A stretch of 64,000 nucleotides of DNA from Myxococcales bacterium (GCA_020633335.1 JACKDU010000005.1:434001-498000); one strand, 5' to 3'; counted from the first letter of the stretch, positions 8,274-17,382 are shown. Made by a program: numbers and translations. The notes: generated by a model from the letters alone, not told the origin.

Positions 8274-8722
8274 AAATGACAGGGAAGTACTCGATCACAA
8301 TCCTCATCGCCGACGATGATCCCGAGGATCGCCTGCTCGCGGGGGAGGCGCTGCAGGAGAGCCGCCTGGCCAACGACGTGCGCTTCGTCGAGGACGGCGA
8401 AGAGCTCCTCGAATACCTCCACCGCCGCGGCAAATTCGCGGACGAGGATGATTCGCCGCGGCCGGGGCTGATCCTCCTCGACCTCAACATGCCGCGCAAG
8501 GACGGCCGCGAGGCGCTCGCTGAGATCAAGGCGGATCCGGATCTCCGGCGGATCCCGATCGTCGTCCTGACGACCTCGCAGGCGGAGACTGACATCTACC
8601 GCTCCTACGATCTCGGGGTGAATTCTTTCATCGTCAAGCCGGTCAGCTTCGACTCGCTCGTCGACGTGATGCAGGTGCTCGGACGCTACTGGTTCGAGAT
8701 CGTCGAGATCGCCAGCGAATAA
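8270..8722 (+). CDS. Single-domain response regulator (Rcp1-like)
   Basis: A 150-residue receiver domain with no output domain. The acidic pocket is DDD (15-17), the phospho-acceptor is D71 in LLDLNMPRKDG, and the conserved Thr and Lys appear in VLTTS and IVKP. The long loop between strands, containing RRGKFADEDD, and the VNSFIVKPV ending are typical of Rcp1-type partners of phytochrome-like kinases. It overlaps the kinase gene by 4 bases, so it almost surely receives phosphate from it, and may pass it to the next gene product. Confidence 0.95.
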   Translation: MKMTGKYSITILIADDDPEDRLLAGEALQESRLANDVRFVEDGEELLEYLHRRGKFADEDDSPRPGLILLDLNMPRKDGREALAEIKADPDLRRIPIVVLTTSQAETDIYRSYDLGVNSFIVKPVSFDSLVDVMQVLGRYWFEIVEIASE

Positions 8723-8732
8723 CGGGGGTGTC

Positions 8733-10679
8733 GTGACTTCGACCGTCGCGCTCCTCCTCATCGAAGACGACGAGGACGACTACGCCCTCGTCATGGACGC
8801 GATCGGCGAGATCGCCAACTGCGACTACGAGGTCACCTGGACCCAGGAGTACGAGGAGGGGCGGGCGCTCCTCCTCTCCGGGGCGTTTGACATCTGCCTC
8901 CTCGATCACCGCCTCGGGGCGCGGACCGGGATCGAGCTCCTCCGCGAGGTCCGGGCGCAGGACTGCGAGGTGCCGATCGTCTTCCTCACCGGGCAGCCGG
9001 AGCGGGAGATCGACATCGAGGCGATGAAGGCCGGCGCCTCGGACTTCCTCAGCAAGCACTACGCCGGCGCCGCCCAGCTCGAGCGGACGATGCGCTACGC
9101 GATCGAGCGGGCCTCGTCGTTGACGGCGCTGCGGCGGCTCAACGCCGAGCTCCGGGTCGCCCGCAACCAGGCGCTGCGGAGCTCTGCGGCGAAGAGCTCG
9201 TTCCTCGCCAGCGTCAGCCACGAGCTGCGGACGCCGCTCAACGCGATCATCGGCTACAGCGAGCTGATCCTCGAGGTGATCGAGGACCACGCGGCGGAGG
9301 GGGTGCTGGCGGAGATCCGCACCGACATCGGCCGGATCTGCGACGCGGGCAACCACCTCCTGGCGCTGGTCAGCGACGTCCTCGACCTGAGCAAGATCGA
9401 GTCCGGGCGGCTGACGGTGAGCCCGGCCGCGGTCGCGGTCGAGCCGCTCGTCCGCGAGACCCTGGCGTCGCTCGACGCCCTCGTCGCCGCCAACAACAAC
9501 GCCCTCGAGGTCGTGATCCCGGCGGGGATCGGCGAGGTGATCGCGGACCCGACCCGGGTGCGGCAGATCCTGGTCAACATCGTCGGCAACGCCTGCAAGT
9601 TCACCCGCGACGGCACGATCCGGGTCGAGGTCCGCGAGCGCCCGGCGACCGTCGACGACTTCCCCGGGGGCCGCGTCGACCTGACGCAGGCGCCGGCGAT
9701 GATCGAGTTCGCGGTCCGCGACACCGGGATCGGCATCACCGAGGAGCAGCTCGGCCGCCTCTTCGAGAGCTTCTCGCAGGCGGACGAGACGATCAGCCGG
9801 CGCTTCGGCGGGACCGGGCTCGGCCTCGCGATCTCCCGCCGCCTCGCGCGGATGATGGGGGGCGACATCGTCGTCAAGAGCACCTTCGGCGTCGGCTCGA
9901 CCTTCACCCTGACGCTGCCGGCGGACATCCGCTGGGCGATGGGTCGGGGGGCGAGCGCGGCCGCGGAGGTCGGGCTCCCCGAGGTCGGCCCCCCGCGCGC
10001 GCTCCTCCTCGGGCGCAACGCCGGGTTGATGCGCGAGCTCGGCGATCGCCTGCGCCGCGAGGGCGTCGACGTGGTCGCGGAGACCGACGCGGAGGCCGCG
10101 GCCGCCGCCAAGCTCGGCGCTCGCCATGTCGTCGTCGAGATCGACGTCGACGATCCTGGGACCCTGGCGCCGTTGGTGGACCTCGCCGGGGCCGGGCCCG
10201 CGGGGCCGACGCTCACGGCGTTCCTGCTCGCGCCCTCGGGCCTCTTCGGGCTCGTCCTCCACTTCGACGCGATCCTGCGGTGGCCGTGGGATCCTTCACG
10301 CGTCGCCGAGCTCGTCCGCTCGGTCGCCGGCGGCGCGGCCTTCAGCCTCTTCTCCAACAGCGAGGCGGCCCGCGACGAGGTGGCCGCGATCGCCGCGGCG
10401 GAGGTGCTGGAGGTGTCACCCGGGGCAGACTCGGGCCGCTCGCTCTGCGTCCTCGACCTCGCGTCGTCGGGGTTCTTCAGCGCCTATGTCTTCGCCCGCG
10501 ACTACAGCGAGGAGAGCGGCCGCTCGCGGCTCCTCCTGGTGCCCGGGGAGCGGGCGAAGGTCGCGGCGATCGACGCCGAGGGCGAGCTTCGGCCGCTCGT
10601 CGAGCACTACGGCGTCGCGCGGGCGCAGCTCCTCGAGGAGCTCCGCTTCGCCGTCGTGCGCGCGCTCGCGGAGGGCTAG
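8733..10679 (+). CDS. Receiver-histidine kinase hybrid with pseudoreceiver and extra C-terminal domain
   Basis: A 648-residue GTG-start protein. Order: receiver (1-125, acceptor D58 in LLDHRLG), linker helix, dimerisation domain with SHELRTPLNA (H163), ATPase domain (NIVGNACKF, DTGIGI, GTGLGLAISRR) to about 405. A second receiver-like fold (about 420-545) follows, in which the expected Lys-Pro pair is replaced by WPWDP. The last 100 residues I cannot assign. It starts 10 bases after the regulator, so the three genes form one phosphorelay unit. The degenerate receiver probably acts as a regulatory rather than phospho-accepting module. Confidence 0.9.
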   Translation: MTSTVALLLIEDDEDDYALVMDAIGEIANCDYEVTWTQEYEEGRALLLSGAFDICLLDHRLGARTGIELLREVRAQDCEVPIVFLTGQPEREIDIEAMKAGASDFLSKHYAGAAQLERTMRYAIERASSLTALRRLNAELRVARNQALRSSAAKSSFLASVSHELRTPLNAIIGYSELILEVIEDHAAEGVLAEIRTDIGRICDAGNHLLALVSDVLDLSKIESGRLTVSPAAVAVEPLVRETLASLDALVAANNNALEVVIPAGIGEVIADPTRVRQILVNIVGNACKFTRDGTIRVEVRERPATVDDFPGGRVDLTQAPAMIEFAVRDTGIGITEEQLGRLFESFSQADETISRRFGGTGLGLAISRRLARMMGGDIVVKSTFGVGSTFTLTLPADIRWAMGRGASAAAEVGLPEVGPPRALLLGRNAGLMRELGDRLRREGVDVVAETDAEAAAAAKLGARHVVVEIDVDDPGTLAPLVDLAGAGPAGPTLTAFLLAPSGLFGLVLHFDAILRWPWDPSRVAELVRSVAGGAAFSLFSNSEAARDEVAAIAAAEVLEVSPGADSGRSLCVLDLASSGFFSAYVFARDYSEESGRSRLLLVPGERAKVAAIDAEGELRPLVEHYGVARAQLLEELRFAVVRALAEG

Positions 10680-10777
10680 CGCGTCGAGCCCGGGCCTCGG
10701 CGTCTGGGGGGGCAGAGGCGGGCCTTCGACCGGGGCTGGCCGGCGGCGCCCGACCTGTGCGACGCTCGTTTTCGCCG

Positions 10778-12700
10778 ATGCCCCGCTCGCCCGCGCCCGC
10801 GCCCGCGCTCGCCCTCGCGCTCGCCCTCGCCGCCTGCCAGGCCGAGCCCGCGCCCTGGGTCGAGGAGCGCGAGCCCTGCGACGATCACAACCCGCTCCGC
10901 AACCTCTACTGGGGCGACCTCCACGTCCACACCTCCTACTCCTTCGACGCCTGGCTCAACGACGTCCGCGTCGATCCGGCGCTCGCCCTCCGCTTCGCCG
11001 CCGGCGAGGCGGTCAAGATCCCGCCGCTCGGGGTCGACGGCCTCGGCACCCAGGAGGTCCGCCTCGATCGCCCGCTCGACTTCGTGTCGATCACCGATCA
11101 CTCCGAGTACCTCGCCGAGGTCGCCGGGTGCACGACCCCCGGCTCGCCGGTCTTCGAGGAGAGCCGCTGCCAGAAGTACCGCGAGGCCGGGGCGTCGTCG
11201 CTGGTCGCCTTCGGCCTCGGCCTCGACACCGAGAGCCCGTCGCGCTTCTCCGACCTCTGCGGCGACGGCGGCCTCGACTGCCCGGGGCTGGCGGGCGAGG
11301 TCTGGACCCGGGTGCAGGAGGCGGCGGAGGCCGGCTACGACCGCACCCGCGCCTGCTCGATGACGACCTTCGTCGGCTACGAGTGGTCGGGCTCGCGCGA
11401 CCTCGCCAACCTCCACCGCAACGTGATCTTCCGGTCGAGCCAGGTGCCGCCGCTGCCGGTCTCGCACTTCGAGGCGCCGACCGCCCACGGCCTCTGGACC
11501 CGCCTCCAGGCCGAGTGCCGCGAGGGGATCGACGGCTGCGACGTGATGTCGATCCCCCACAACGCGAACTGGTCGAACGGACAGCTCTTCTACCCGGAGG
11601 TCCCCGAGGGCGAGGACCCGGTCGCGGTCGCCACGCTGCGCGCGGAGATGGAGCCGCTCCTCGAGGTCTTCCAGCACAAGGGCGACTCCGAGTGCATCAA
11701 CGGGATCTCCGGGGTGCTCGGCGCGCCCGACGAGCTCTGCAATTTCGAGAAGCTCCGCGACCCGCCCTATGACGACTGCGGCGACGGCTTCGGCACCCAG
11801 GGGATGATCGGCCGCGGCTGCATCTCGCGCCTCGACTACCTCCGCGGGATCCTCCTCGAGGGGCTGCGGCAGGAGGAGGCGCTCGGGGTCAACCCCTACC
11901 TCCTCGGCGTGATCGCCAGCACCGACACCCACAACGGGACCCCGGGGATGACCGCCGAGGCCGGCTTCCCCGGGCACTTCGGCAGCCGCGACGCCGATCC
12001 GATCGGCCGCCTCACGGGCGCGATCCCGGCCGGCGTCCGCGACAACGCCGGCGGCCTGGTCGCGGTCTGGGCCGAGGAGAAGAGCCGCGGGGCGATCTTC
12101 GACGCCCTCCGCCGCCGCGAGGCCTACGGCACCAGCGGGCCGCGGATCGCCGTCCGGGTCTTCGGCGGCTGGGAGCTGCCCGAGGACCTCTGCGATCGCG
12201 CCGATCTCGTCGCGGTCGCCGACGCGGCCGGGGTGCCGATGGGCGGGGTGCTGCCGCCGGCGCCGACGAGCGCCGCGGGCGGGCCGCGGATCGTCGTCTC
12301 GGCGCTCCGCGATCCCGGCAGCGAGGGCGCGCCCGGGACCCCGCTGCAGCGCGCCCAGGTGATCAAGGGCTGGCTCGACGCGGGCGGCGAGGGCCACATC
12401 GAGGTCTTCGACGTCGCCGGCGGCGACAACGGGGCGAGCGTCGATCTCGCGACCTGCGAGCCCCAGGGGAGCGGCGCTGACGCGCTCTGCGGGGTCTGGG
12501 AGGACGCCTCCTTCGATCCCGCGCGGCCGGCCTTCTACTACGTTCGAGTCGTCGAGAACCCGGTCTGCCGCTGGAGCACCCGCGACTGCATGGCCCTCGC
12601 GGCGGACGAGCGCCCCGAGGTCTGCGACGATCCGGCGATCCCCAAGGTGATCCAGGAGCGCGCCTGGACCTCGCCGATCTGGCACCGCCCGGGGACCTAG
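10778..12700 (+). CDS. DUF3604-family lipoprotein
   Basis: A 640-residue protein with an N-terminal lipoprotein signal (MPRSPAPAPALALAL..., lipobox LAAC). The body carries the DUF3604 features: NLYWGDLHVHTSYSFDAW near residue 45, DFVSITDHSEYL, YEWSG, IPHNANWS, and DTHNGTPG further on. The His/Asp clusters resemble PHP-type metal centres, which suggests a metal-dependent hydrolase, but the family's reaction is not established. The frame is open further upstream, inside the kinase gene; ATG 10778 is chosen because the signal peptide starts there. It is 98 bases downstream of the kinase and may be transcribed separately. Confidence 0.85.
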   Translation: MPRSPAPAPALALALALAACQAEPAPWVEEREPCDDHNPLRNLYWGDLHVHTSYSFDAWLNDVRVDPALALRFAAGEAVKIPPLGVDGLGTQEVRLDRPLDFVSITDHSEYLAEVAGCTTPGSPVFEESRCQKYREAGASSLVAFGLGLDTESPSRFSDLCGDGGLDCPGLAGEVWTRVQEAAEAGYDRTRACSMTTFVGYEWSGSRDLANLHRNVIFRSSQVPPLPVSHFEAPTAHGLWTRLQAECREGIDGCDVMSIPHNANWSNGQLFYPEVPEGEDPVAVATLRAEMEPLLEVFQHKGDSECINGISGVLGAPDELCNFEKLRDPPYDDCGDGFGTQGMIGRGCISRLDYLRGILLEGLRQEEALGVNPYLLGVIASTDTHNGTPGMTAEAGFPGHFGSRDADPIGRLTGAIPAGVRDNAGGLVAVWAEEKSRGAIFDALRRREAYGTSGPRIAVRVFGGWELPEDLCDRADLVAVADAAGVPMGGVLPPAPTSAAGGPRIVVSALRDPGSEGAPGTPLQRAQVIKGWLDAGGEGHIEVFDVAGGDNGASVDLATCEPQGSGADALCGVWEDASFDPARPAFYYVRVVENPVCRWSTRDCMALAADERPEVCDDPAIPKVIQERAWTSPIWHRPGT

Positions 12701-12768
12701 CCGCGCTCACGCGCGTCGACGAAAGCCTTGCGCCCCCGCTATGGGTCGCCCGGGCTAAAGTCGCGGCC

Positions 12769-13863
12769 ATGGCCAAGAAGCTGGTGCTCTGCTTTGACGG
12801 GACCTGGAACACGCCCGACGACGACGGTCACGACCACGACGAGATCGACTCGAAGGAGACCAACGTCGTCCGCCTCTACCGCTCGATCCGCGGCCGCGAC
12901 ACGGTCGGCGTCCACGAGGGCGAGCCGGCCGAGGCGCCGCCGGTCGAGACGATCAAGTGGTACGACCAGGGCGTCGGCACCCACTGGTACGATCACGTCC
13001 GCGGCGGCGCCTTCGGCTTCGGGATCTCCCGCAACATCCGGCAGGGCTACAAGTTCCTGATCGATCACTACGATCCGGGCGACGAGATCTACATCTTCGG
13101 CTTCTCGCGGGGGGCCTACAGCGCCCGCTCGCTGATCGGCCTCGTCCGCAACTGTGGCCTCCTCCGCCGCGAGCATGCGCCCAAGCCCGACGCGGATGAC
13201 AACCCGTCGGTGATGGACGCCTACCAGCTCTACCGCAACCGCGACGGCTCGGCCGACACGCCCTTCGCGGAGCGCTTCCGCAGCCTCTTCTGCCACGTCC
13301 GGGTGCCGATCAAGATGATCGGCGTCTTCGACACCGTCGGCTCCCTCGGGATCCCGCTCCGCCGGGCCGGCCTCTGGAGCGCCGATCACTACCTCTTCCA
13401 CGACACCCGCCTCAGCGGGATCGTCGAGCACGCCTACCACGCGCTCTCGATCGACGAGCACCGCCGGGAGTACGAGCCCTCGCTCTGGGAGTACGAGCCC
13501 ACGTCGACCCAGACGGTCGAGCAGGTGTGGTTCGTCGGCGCCCACTCCGACGTCGGCGGCGGCTACCCGCGGCAGCCCCTCGCCGATCTCTCGCTCGCGT
13601 GGATGCAGGGGAAGGCGCTCCTCGGCGGTCGCGGCCTCGCGCTCGACCCGGCCAGGCTCGCGGACGTCCGCGGGATCGACATGGCCGCGGCGACGGTCAC
13701 CGACTCCTACGGGAGGTTCATGCGCGGGCTCTACAAGCTGATCCGCGGCCCCTACCTCCGGCCGATCGAGCGGGGGCCGACCTTCGCGGTCGACGAGAGC
13801 GTCGCCGACAAGCTCCGGCGCGATCCCGGCTACCGCCCGAAGAACCCGGGGATCGCCGGCTGA
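12769..13863 (+). CDS. DUF2235 (Tle1-like) alpha/beta-hydrolase
   Basis: A 364-residue protein beginning with FDGTWN, the hallmark of DUF2235, and containing the nucleophile elbow GFSRGAYSAR (about residues 116-125), VFDTVGSLG and a HSDVGGGYP segment that would supply the catalytic Asp and His. The family includes the Tle1 phospholipase effectors of type VI secretion. No VgrG, Hcp or immunity gene is visible, and the protein has no signal peptide, so a cytoplasmic hydrolase role is equally possible. A DUF2378-like gene follows 50 bases downstream. Confidence 0.9.
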   Translation: MAKKLVLCFDGTWNTPDDDGHDHDEIDSKETNVVRLYRSIRGRDTVGVHEGEPAEAPPVETIKWYDQGVGTHWYDHVRGGAFGFGISRNIRQGYKFLIDHYDPGDEIYIFGFSRGAYSARSLIGLVRNCGLLRREHAPKPDADDNPSVMDAYQLYRNRDGSADTPFAERFRSLFCHVRVPIKMIGVFDTVGSLGIPLRRAGLWSADHYLFHDTRLSGIVEHAYHALSIDEHRREYEPSLWEYEPTSTQTVEQVWFVGAHSDVGGGYPRQPLADLSLAWMQGKALLGGRGLALDPARLADVRGIDMAAATVTDSYGRFMRGLYKLIRGPYLRPIERGPTFAVDESVADKLRRDPGYRPKNPGIAG

Positions 13864-13913
13864 CGGGACGGGCACCCGCGCAGGCGGCTTGAACTTCGTC
13901 TACCATCGCTCTG

Positions 13914-14522
13914 GTGGCGGGCGCGGGCTTCGGCGCGATGCGAGGGGGGAGCGAGGCGTACGTCGCCTCGCTCCCGTGCGGCCTTGACACCTATCCCGAG
14001 TGCCAGGTCAAGGCGGGCTTCTATCTCCAGATCCTCGCGGCGATCCCCCGGCCGCCTGAGCACCTGCCGCCGCCGCTCGCCGATCTGGTCGCCAACCCGC
14101 GGCCGATCTCGTCGTGGATCCCGGAGGTCCACCACCAGGCCCTGGCCGAGGCGATCGCCGAGCAGGTCTACGGCTCGCCCAGCGTCTACCTCCGGGTCGT
14201 CCGCGAGGGCCAGCGGCGCCTCTTCGCCGAGCGGATCTACGCGCCGCTCCTCCAGCTCCTGAGCCCCGAGCGCCTCCTCCGGCAGGCGGCGAAGCGCTGG
14301 TCGAACTTCCACCGGGGGACGACCTTGACGATCGCGGCCGAGCACGGCCGGGGGGCGACCGCGCTGGTCTCGCACCCGCCCGGCCTCTTCTCGCCGATCG
14401 GCCTCGAGAGCCTCGCGCTCGGCTTCCAGGCCGCGCTCGAGGCCTCGTCGGCCAAGGACGCCCGGGTGATCGTCAACGCCCGCGGGCGCGACGCGACGAC
14501 CTTCGAGGCGAGCTGGCGCTAG
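13914..14522 (+). CDS. DUF2378 (TIGR02265)-like protein
   Basis: A 202-residue soluble protein from GTG 13914, or 194 residues from ATG 13938. The middle part (RIYAPLLQLLSPERLLRQAA followed by a KRWSNFHRGTTLTI strand) and the C-terminal alternating strand-helix pattern resemble TIGR02265, a paralogous family described from Myxococcus with no assigned function. The placement rests on pattern recognition, and the match is not strong enough to exclude a different small family. A strong hairpin begins at the last base of its stop codon. Confidence 0.6.
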   Translation: MAGAGFGAMRGGSEAYVASLPCGLDTYPECQVKAGFYLQILAAIPRPPEHLPPPLADLVANPRPISSWIPEVHHQALAEAIAEQVYGSPSVYLRVVREGQRRLFAERIYAPLLQLLSPERLLRQAAKRWSNFHRGTTLTIAAEHGRGATALVSHPPGLFSPIGLESLALGFQAALEASSAKDARVIVNARGRDATTFEASWR

Positions 14523-14549
14523 TCGACCGGAGCGCGGGCTCCGGTCGAC
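14522..14549. terminator. 12-bp perfect hairpin between convergent genes
   Basis: GTCGACCGGAGC and GCTCCGGTCGAC arms flank the loop GCGG. The hairpin starts at the last base of the DUF2378-like stop and ends 14 bases before the stop of the convergent lipoprotein gene. The stem is perfect and G+C-rich; the usual T-run is missing. It probably ends transcription from both sides. Confidence 0.6.
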
Positions 14550-14563
14550 CTCGGCGCGCCTGA

Positions 14564-15925
14564 TCACGGCTTGTTGGGCGCGCCCGGCGTGAGGTTCTTG
14601 GTGTAGGCCCAGTCGGTCGCGGCGTTGTTCGTGTCGTTGCCGTTGGGGATCCGCGAGAGCGAGGCCTCCTCGGAGTTCGAATCCGCGGTGGCGAAGGGGG
14701 AGCCCTCGACCAGCGAGACCACGCCGAGGCCGGGGATGTTGACCGCGTCGATCGACCCCTCGTAGGAGAGCGCGTCGAGGAGCTTCATGTTGACCGTGTC
14801 GACCAGCGCGAGGCCGTCGGGGGCGCCGTTCTGGAGGTTGTTGGTCGCCTGCGGGAAGTTCACCTTGATCGCCTCGGGCGGGATCATCATCGCGTCGGGC
14901 GCGACCACCAGGTACTTGCCCTGATCGAGGGAGCCGCCGCCGGAGAGGTCGATGTTCCCGTAGATCGTGTTGTTGGAGCCGTTGACCAGGACCAGGACGA
15001 TCCCGGTGAGGTCGACCGGGCCGCCGGTGTTGTTGTAGATCTCGACGAACTCGGCGGAGTCGGTGTTGAGGTTGTCGTAGTCGACCTCGTTGATGATCAG
15101 CCCCTCGAGCATGCAGGGGGCGCAGGTCCCACCGCCGCAGTCGACGTCCTCCTCGTCGTTGTTCTTGACGCCGTCGTCGCAGGTGCCGGCGATGCACACG
15201 TCGCCCTCGCAGACGCCGCTCATGCAGTCGGTGCCGACCATGCAGGGCTGGCCGTCCTCGCAGCCCGGGCACTCGCCGCCGCCGCAGTCGACCGCGACCT
15301 CGGCCCCGTTCTTGATCTTGTCGTCGCAGGCCGGGGCGGCGCAGAGGTTGTCGGTGCAGACGCCGCTGACGCAGTCGAAGGAGACCTGGCAGCCGAGGCC
15401 GTCCTCGCAGGGATCGCAGGAGCCGCCGCAGTCGACGTCGGTCTCGTCGCCGTTGAAGGCCCCGTCGTCGCAGGCCGGGGGCGTGCAGACGTTGTCGGTG
15501 CAGGCGCTGCTCTGGCAGTCGCTGCCGACCGCGCAGGCGAGGCCGTCGGCGCAGGGGTCACAGGAGCCGCCGCAGTCGACGTCGGTCTCGTCGCCGTTCA
15601 TCACCTGGTCGTCGCAGGCCGCGGGCTCGCCGGTGGTGCTGGTCATCGGCGACGTGGTCGAGCCGGTGTCGGTCGCGGTCGTCGTGTCCGTGGTCGGGCC
15701 GGTGGTCGAGGTCGGTCCGCCGGTGGTCTCGCCCATCGTCGTCGACGAGCTCGTCGCCGAGGAGCTCGACGTGGTGCCGACGGTGGTCGTGGCGATCGAC
15801 GTGGTCGACGTGCTCGTGTCACCGGTCGTGTCGGTGTCGGTGGCCGAGGTCGTGGTCTCGGTGCCGCCGGAGCAGGCGACGATGAGCAGGCCAAGGAGGG
15901 CAGGGGAGGCGTAGAGGCGACGCAT
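14564..15925 (-). CDS. Lipoprotein with Cys-rich repeats and lamin-tail domain
   Basis: A 453-residue protein. The lipobox IVAC ends the signal (MRRLYASPALLGLLIVACSG). A Ser/Thr/Gly linker covers about residues 20-100. Four Cys-rich repeats of about 45 residues follow, each with ACDD...NG, a DVDCGG or AVDCGG core, C..C, then DC.S..C...C. The C-terminal part (GLIINEVDYDN, AEFVEIYNNTG, GIVLVLVNG, LDALSYEG, SLSRIPNG.DTNNAATDW, TPGAPN) is a lamin-tail domain, common in secreted bacterial proteins. It is likely surface-exposed; adhesion or matrix binding is a guess. ATG 15925 is chosen for the signal peptide; the frame runs open upstream. Confidence 0.85.
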   Translation of the reverse strand: MRRLYASPALLGLLIVACSGGTETTTSATDTDTTGDTSTSTTSIATTTVGTTSSSSATSSSTTMGETTGGPTSTTGPTTDTTTATDTGSTTSPMTSTTGEPAACDDQVMNGDETDVDCGGSCDPCADGLACAVGSDCQSSACTDNVCTPPACDDGAFNGDETDVDCGGSCDPCEDGLGCQVSFDCVSGVCTDNLCAAPACDDKIKNGAEVAVDCGGGECPGCEDGQPCMVGTDCMSGVCEGDVCIAGTCDDGVKNNDEEDVDCGGGTCAPCMLEGLIINEVDYDNLNTDSAEFVEIYNNTGGPVDLTGIVLVLVNGSNNTIYGNIDLSGGGSLDQGKYLVVAPDAMMIPPEAIKVNFPQATNNLQNGAPDGLALVDTVNMKLLDALSYEGSIDAVNIPGLGVVSLVEGSPFATADSNSEEASLSRIPNGNDTNNAATDWAYTKNLTPGAPNKP

Positions 15926-16009
15926 TCTCTGAGCGTAGAACCGACGCGGCGGGGCCCACAAGCACAAGGGGGGCGCAGAAGCGCGCGACATGGAGATATC
16001 CTCCACGCG

Positions 16010-16390
16010 ATGCCGATCGTCTCGTGGCTGATCTACGCGGGCCTCCTCTTCTTTGGATCTGTCCAGGTGCTCCTCGCGCGCTGGCTCGTCGGGCGGATGC
16101 GCGACCTCGTGCGCCGCGGTCAGCGTGTGCAGGCGCGGCGGGTCGGCGGGCTCTACGAGTTCAGCGCGGCGGACGGAAGGGTGGGTCGGGTCGAGGCCAA
16201 GATGGGTCGCGGTCGCGATGAGGTCCCCGTGATCTACGATCCCGACGACCTCGAGAACGCGACGATCGCCACCTGGGCCGAGATGTGGCTGGCGCCGGCG
16301 CTCCTCGGGGGGAGCGGCGCGATGATCGCGGCGGCGGCGATCGTCGTCGGCCTCCTCCACCGCCTCGGCGTCCTCACGCCGGCGGGCTAG
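16010..16390 (+). CDS. Small membrane protein, DUF3592-like
   Basis: A 126-residue protein with one hydrophobic helix at each end (about 3-28 and 98-120) and a short soluble strand-rich centre ending in EVPVIYDPDDLENATIATW. That centre and helix layout resemble DUF3592 proteins, which have no assigned function. It is divergent from the lamin-tail lipoprotein, 84 bases away, and stands alone before the metallophosphoesterase. Confidence 0.65.
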   Translation: MPIVSWLIYAGLLFFGSVQVLLARWLVGRMRDLVRRGQRVQARRVGGLYEFSAADGRVGRVEAKMGRGRDEVPVIYDPDDLENATIATWAEMWLAPALLGGSGAMIAAAAIVVGLLHRLGVLTPAG

Positions 16391-16457
16391 CAGCCCGGCC
16401 CCGTCAGCCGGCCTCCGAGCGCTAGCCACCTTCCCCGCGCCTGCCTAGACTCCCGCG

Positions 16458-17333
16458 GTGCGCGCTCTCCTCCTCTCGATCGCCCTCTGCGCTCCGATCG
16501 CTCCGGCGACCCCGGGGCCGCCGGTCCATCACCAGGCGAGCACGACGCGCTTCGCGATCATCGGCGACTTCGGCGAGGCGGGCCCGGCCGCGGCCGCGGT
16601 CGCGGAGCTCGTGCGCGGCTGGGGGCCCGACTTCATCGCCACGACCGGCGACAACAACTACCCGGACGGGATGCGCGAGACGATCGACGCCAACGTCGGC
16701 GCCTACTACCACGCCTACATCGGCGGCTACATCGGCGCCTACGGCGAGGGCGCGGCGGAGAACCGCTTCTTCCCGACCCTCGGCAACCACGACTGGCACA
16801 CCCACGACCTCGCGCCCTACCTCGAGTACTTCTCGCTGCCGGGCAACGAGCGCTACTACGCGGTGTCGTGGGGACCGGTCGACCTCTTCCTCCTCGACAG
16901 CGACCAGGCGGAGCCCGACGGCAACGACCGGGCGTCGATCCAGGCGCGCTGGCTCGAGGACGCGCTCGCGCGCTCGACCGCGCCCTGGCAGCTCGTGATC
17001 CTCCACCACGCCCCCCACTCGTCCGGGACCCACGGCTCGACGGAGGCGCTCCAGTGGCCCTTCGCGGCGTGGGGAGCCGACGCGGTGATCGCCGGCCACG
17101 ATCACCTCTACGAGCGGATCGAGCGCGACGGGATCGTCTACCTGGTCAACGGCCTCGGCGGCCACGGCAAGCGCTACGGCTTCGGCACCCCGGTCGACGG
17201 GAGCGTCGTCCGCTTCAACGCCGAGCACGGCGCGCTCCGGGTCGAGGCCAGCGCCGAGGCGCTCCGCTTCGACTTCGTCCAGGTCGACGGCCAGGTCGTC
17301 GACACCCGGGTCCTCACCGCGCCGCCGCGCTGA
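16458..17333 (+). CDS. Secreted metallophosphoesterase (purple acid phosphatase-like)
   Basis: A 291-residue protein with a signal peptide from GTG 16458 (MRALLLSIALCAPIAPA). It carries the ordered metal-binding blocks of calcineurin-like phosphoesterases: GDFGEAG, GDNNYPDG, GNHDWH, ILHHAPHSSG and GHDHLYER, all intact. The GDNNY block and overall size fit the tartrate-resistant acid phosphatase group. It would hydrolyse phosphate esters outside the cytoplasm. It is followed by another phosphatase-fold gene, possibly in the same transcript. Confidence 0.9.
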   Translation: MRALLLSIALCAPIAPATPGPPVHHQASTTRFAIIGDFGEAGPAAAAVAELVRGWGPDFIATTGDNNYPDGMRETIDANVGAYYHAYIGGYIGAYGEGAAENRFFPTLGNHDWHTHDLAPYLEYFSLPGNERYYAVSWGPVDLFLLDSDQAEPDGNDRASIQARWLEDALARSTAPWQLVILHHAPHSSGTHGSTEALQWPFAAWGADAVIAGHDHLYERIERDGIVYLVNGLGGHGKRYGFGTPVDGSVVRFNAEHGALRVEASAEALRFDFVQVDGQVVDTRVLTAPPR

Positions 17334-17368
17334 GTCGGGTCGCTGCCCACGGGGCCCGCGTCGGCAGA

Positions 17369-17382
17369 TGTCTGATTGGACA
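17369..17382. repeat. TGTC-N6-GACA element with trailing GGAGACA direct repeats
   Basis: The element TGTC-TGATTG-GACA lies between the metallophosphoesterase stop and the likely EEP start. Two direct copies of GGAGACA follow at once (17384-17397). It belongs to the same short palindrome family as 437, 1393 and 32318. Confidence 0.45.

Noticed and set aside
10280..10777. Upstream extension of the DUF3604 frame into the kinase gene
   Set aside because: The extension is Arg/Gly-rich and not family-like; the lipoprotein signal begins at 10778.
12769..13863. Type VI secretion effector locus suggested by the Tle1-like hydrolase
   Set aside because: No secretion, VgrG/Hcp or immunity genes are seen nearby.
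15090..15914. A plus-strand frame across the Cys repeats of the lamin-tail gene
   Set aside because: It mirrors the DNA repeats of the real minus-strand gene and has no start context.
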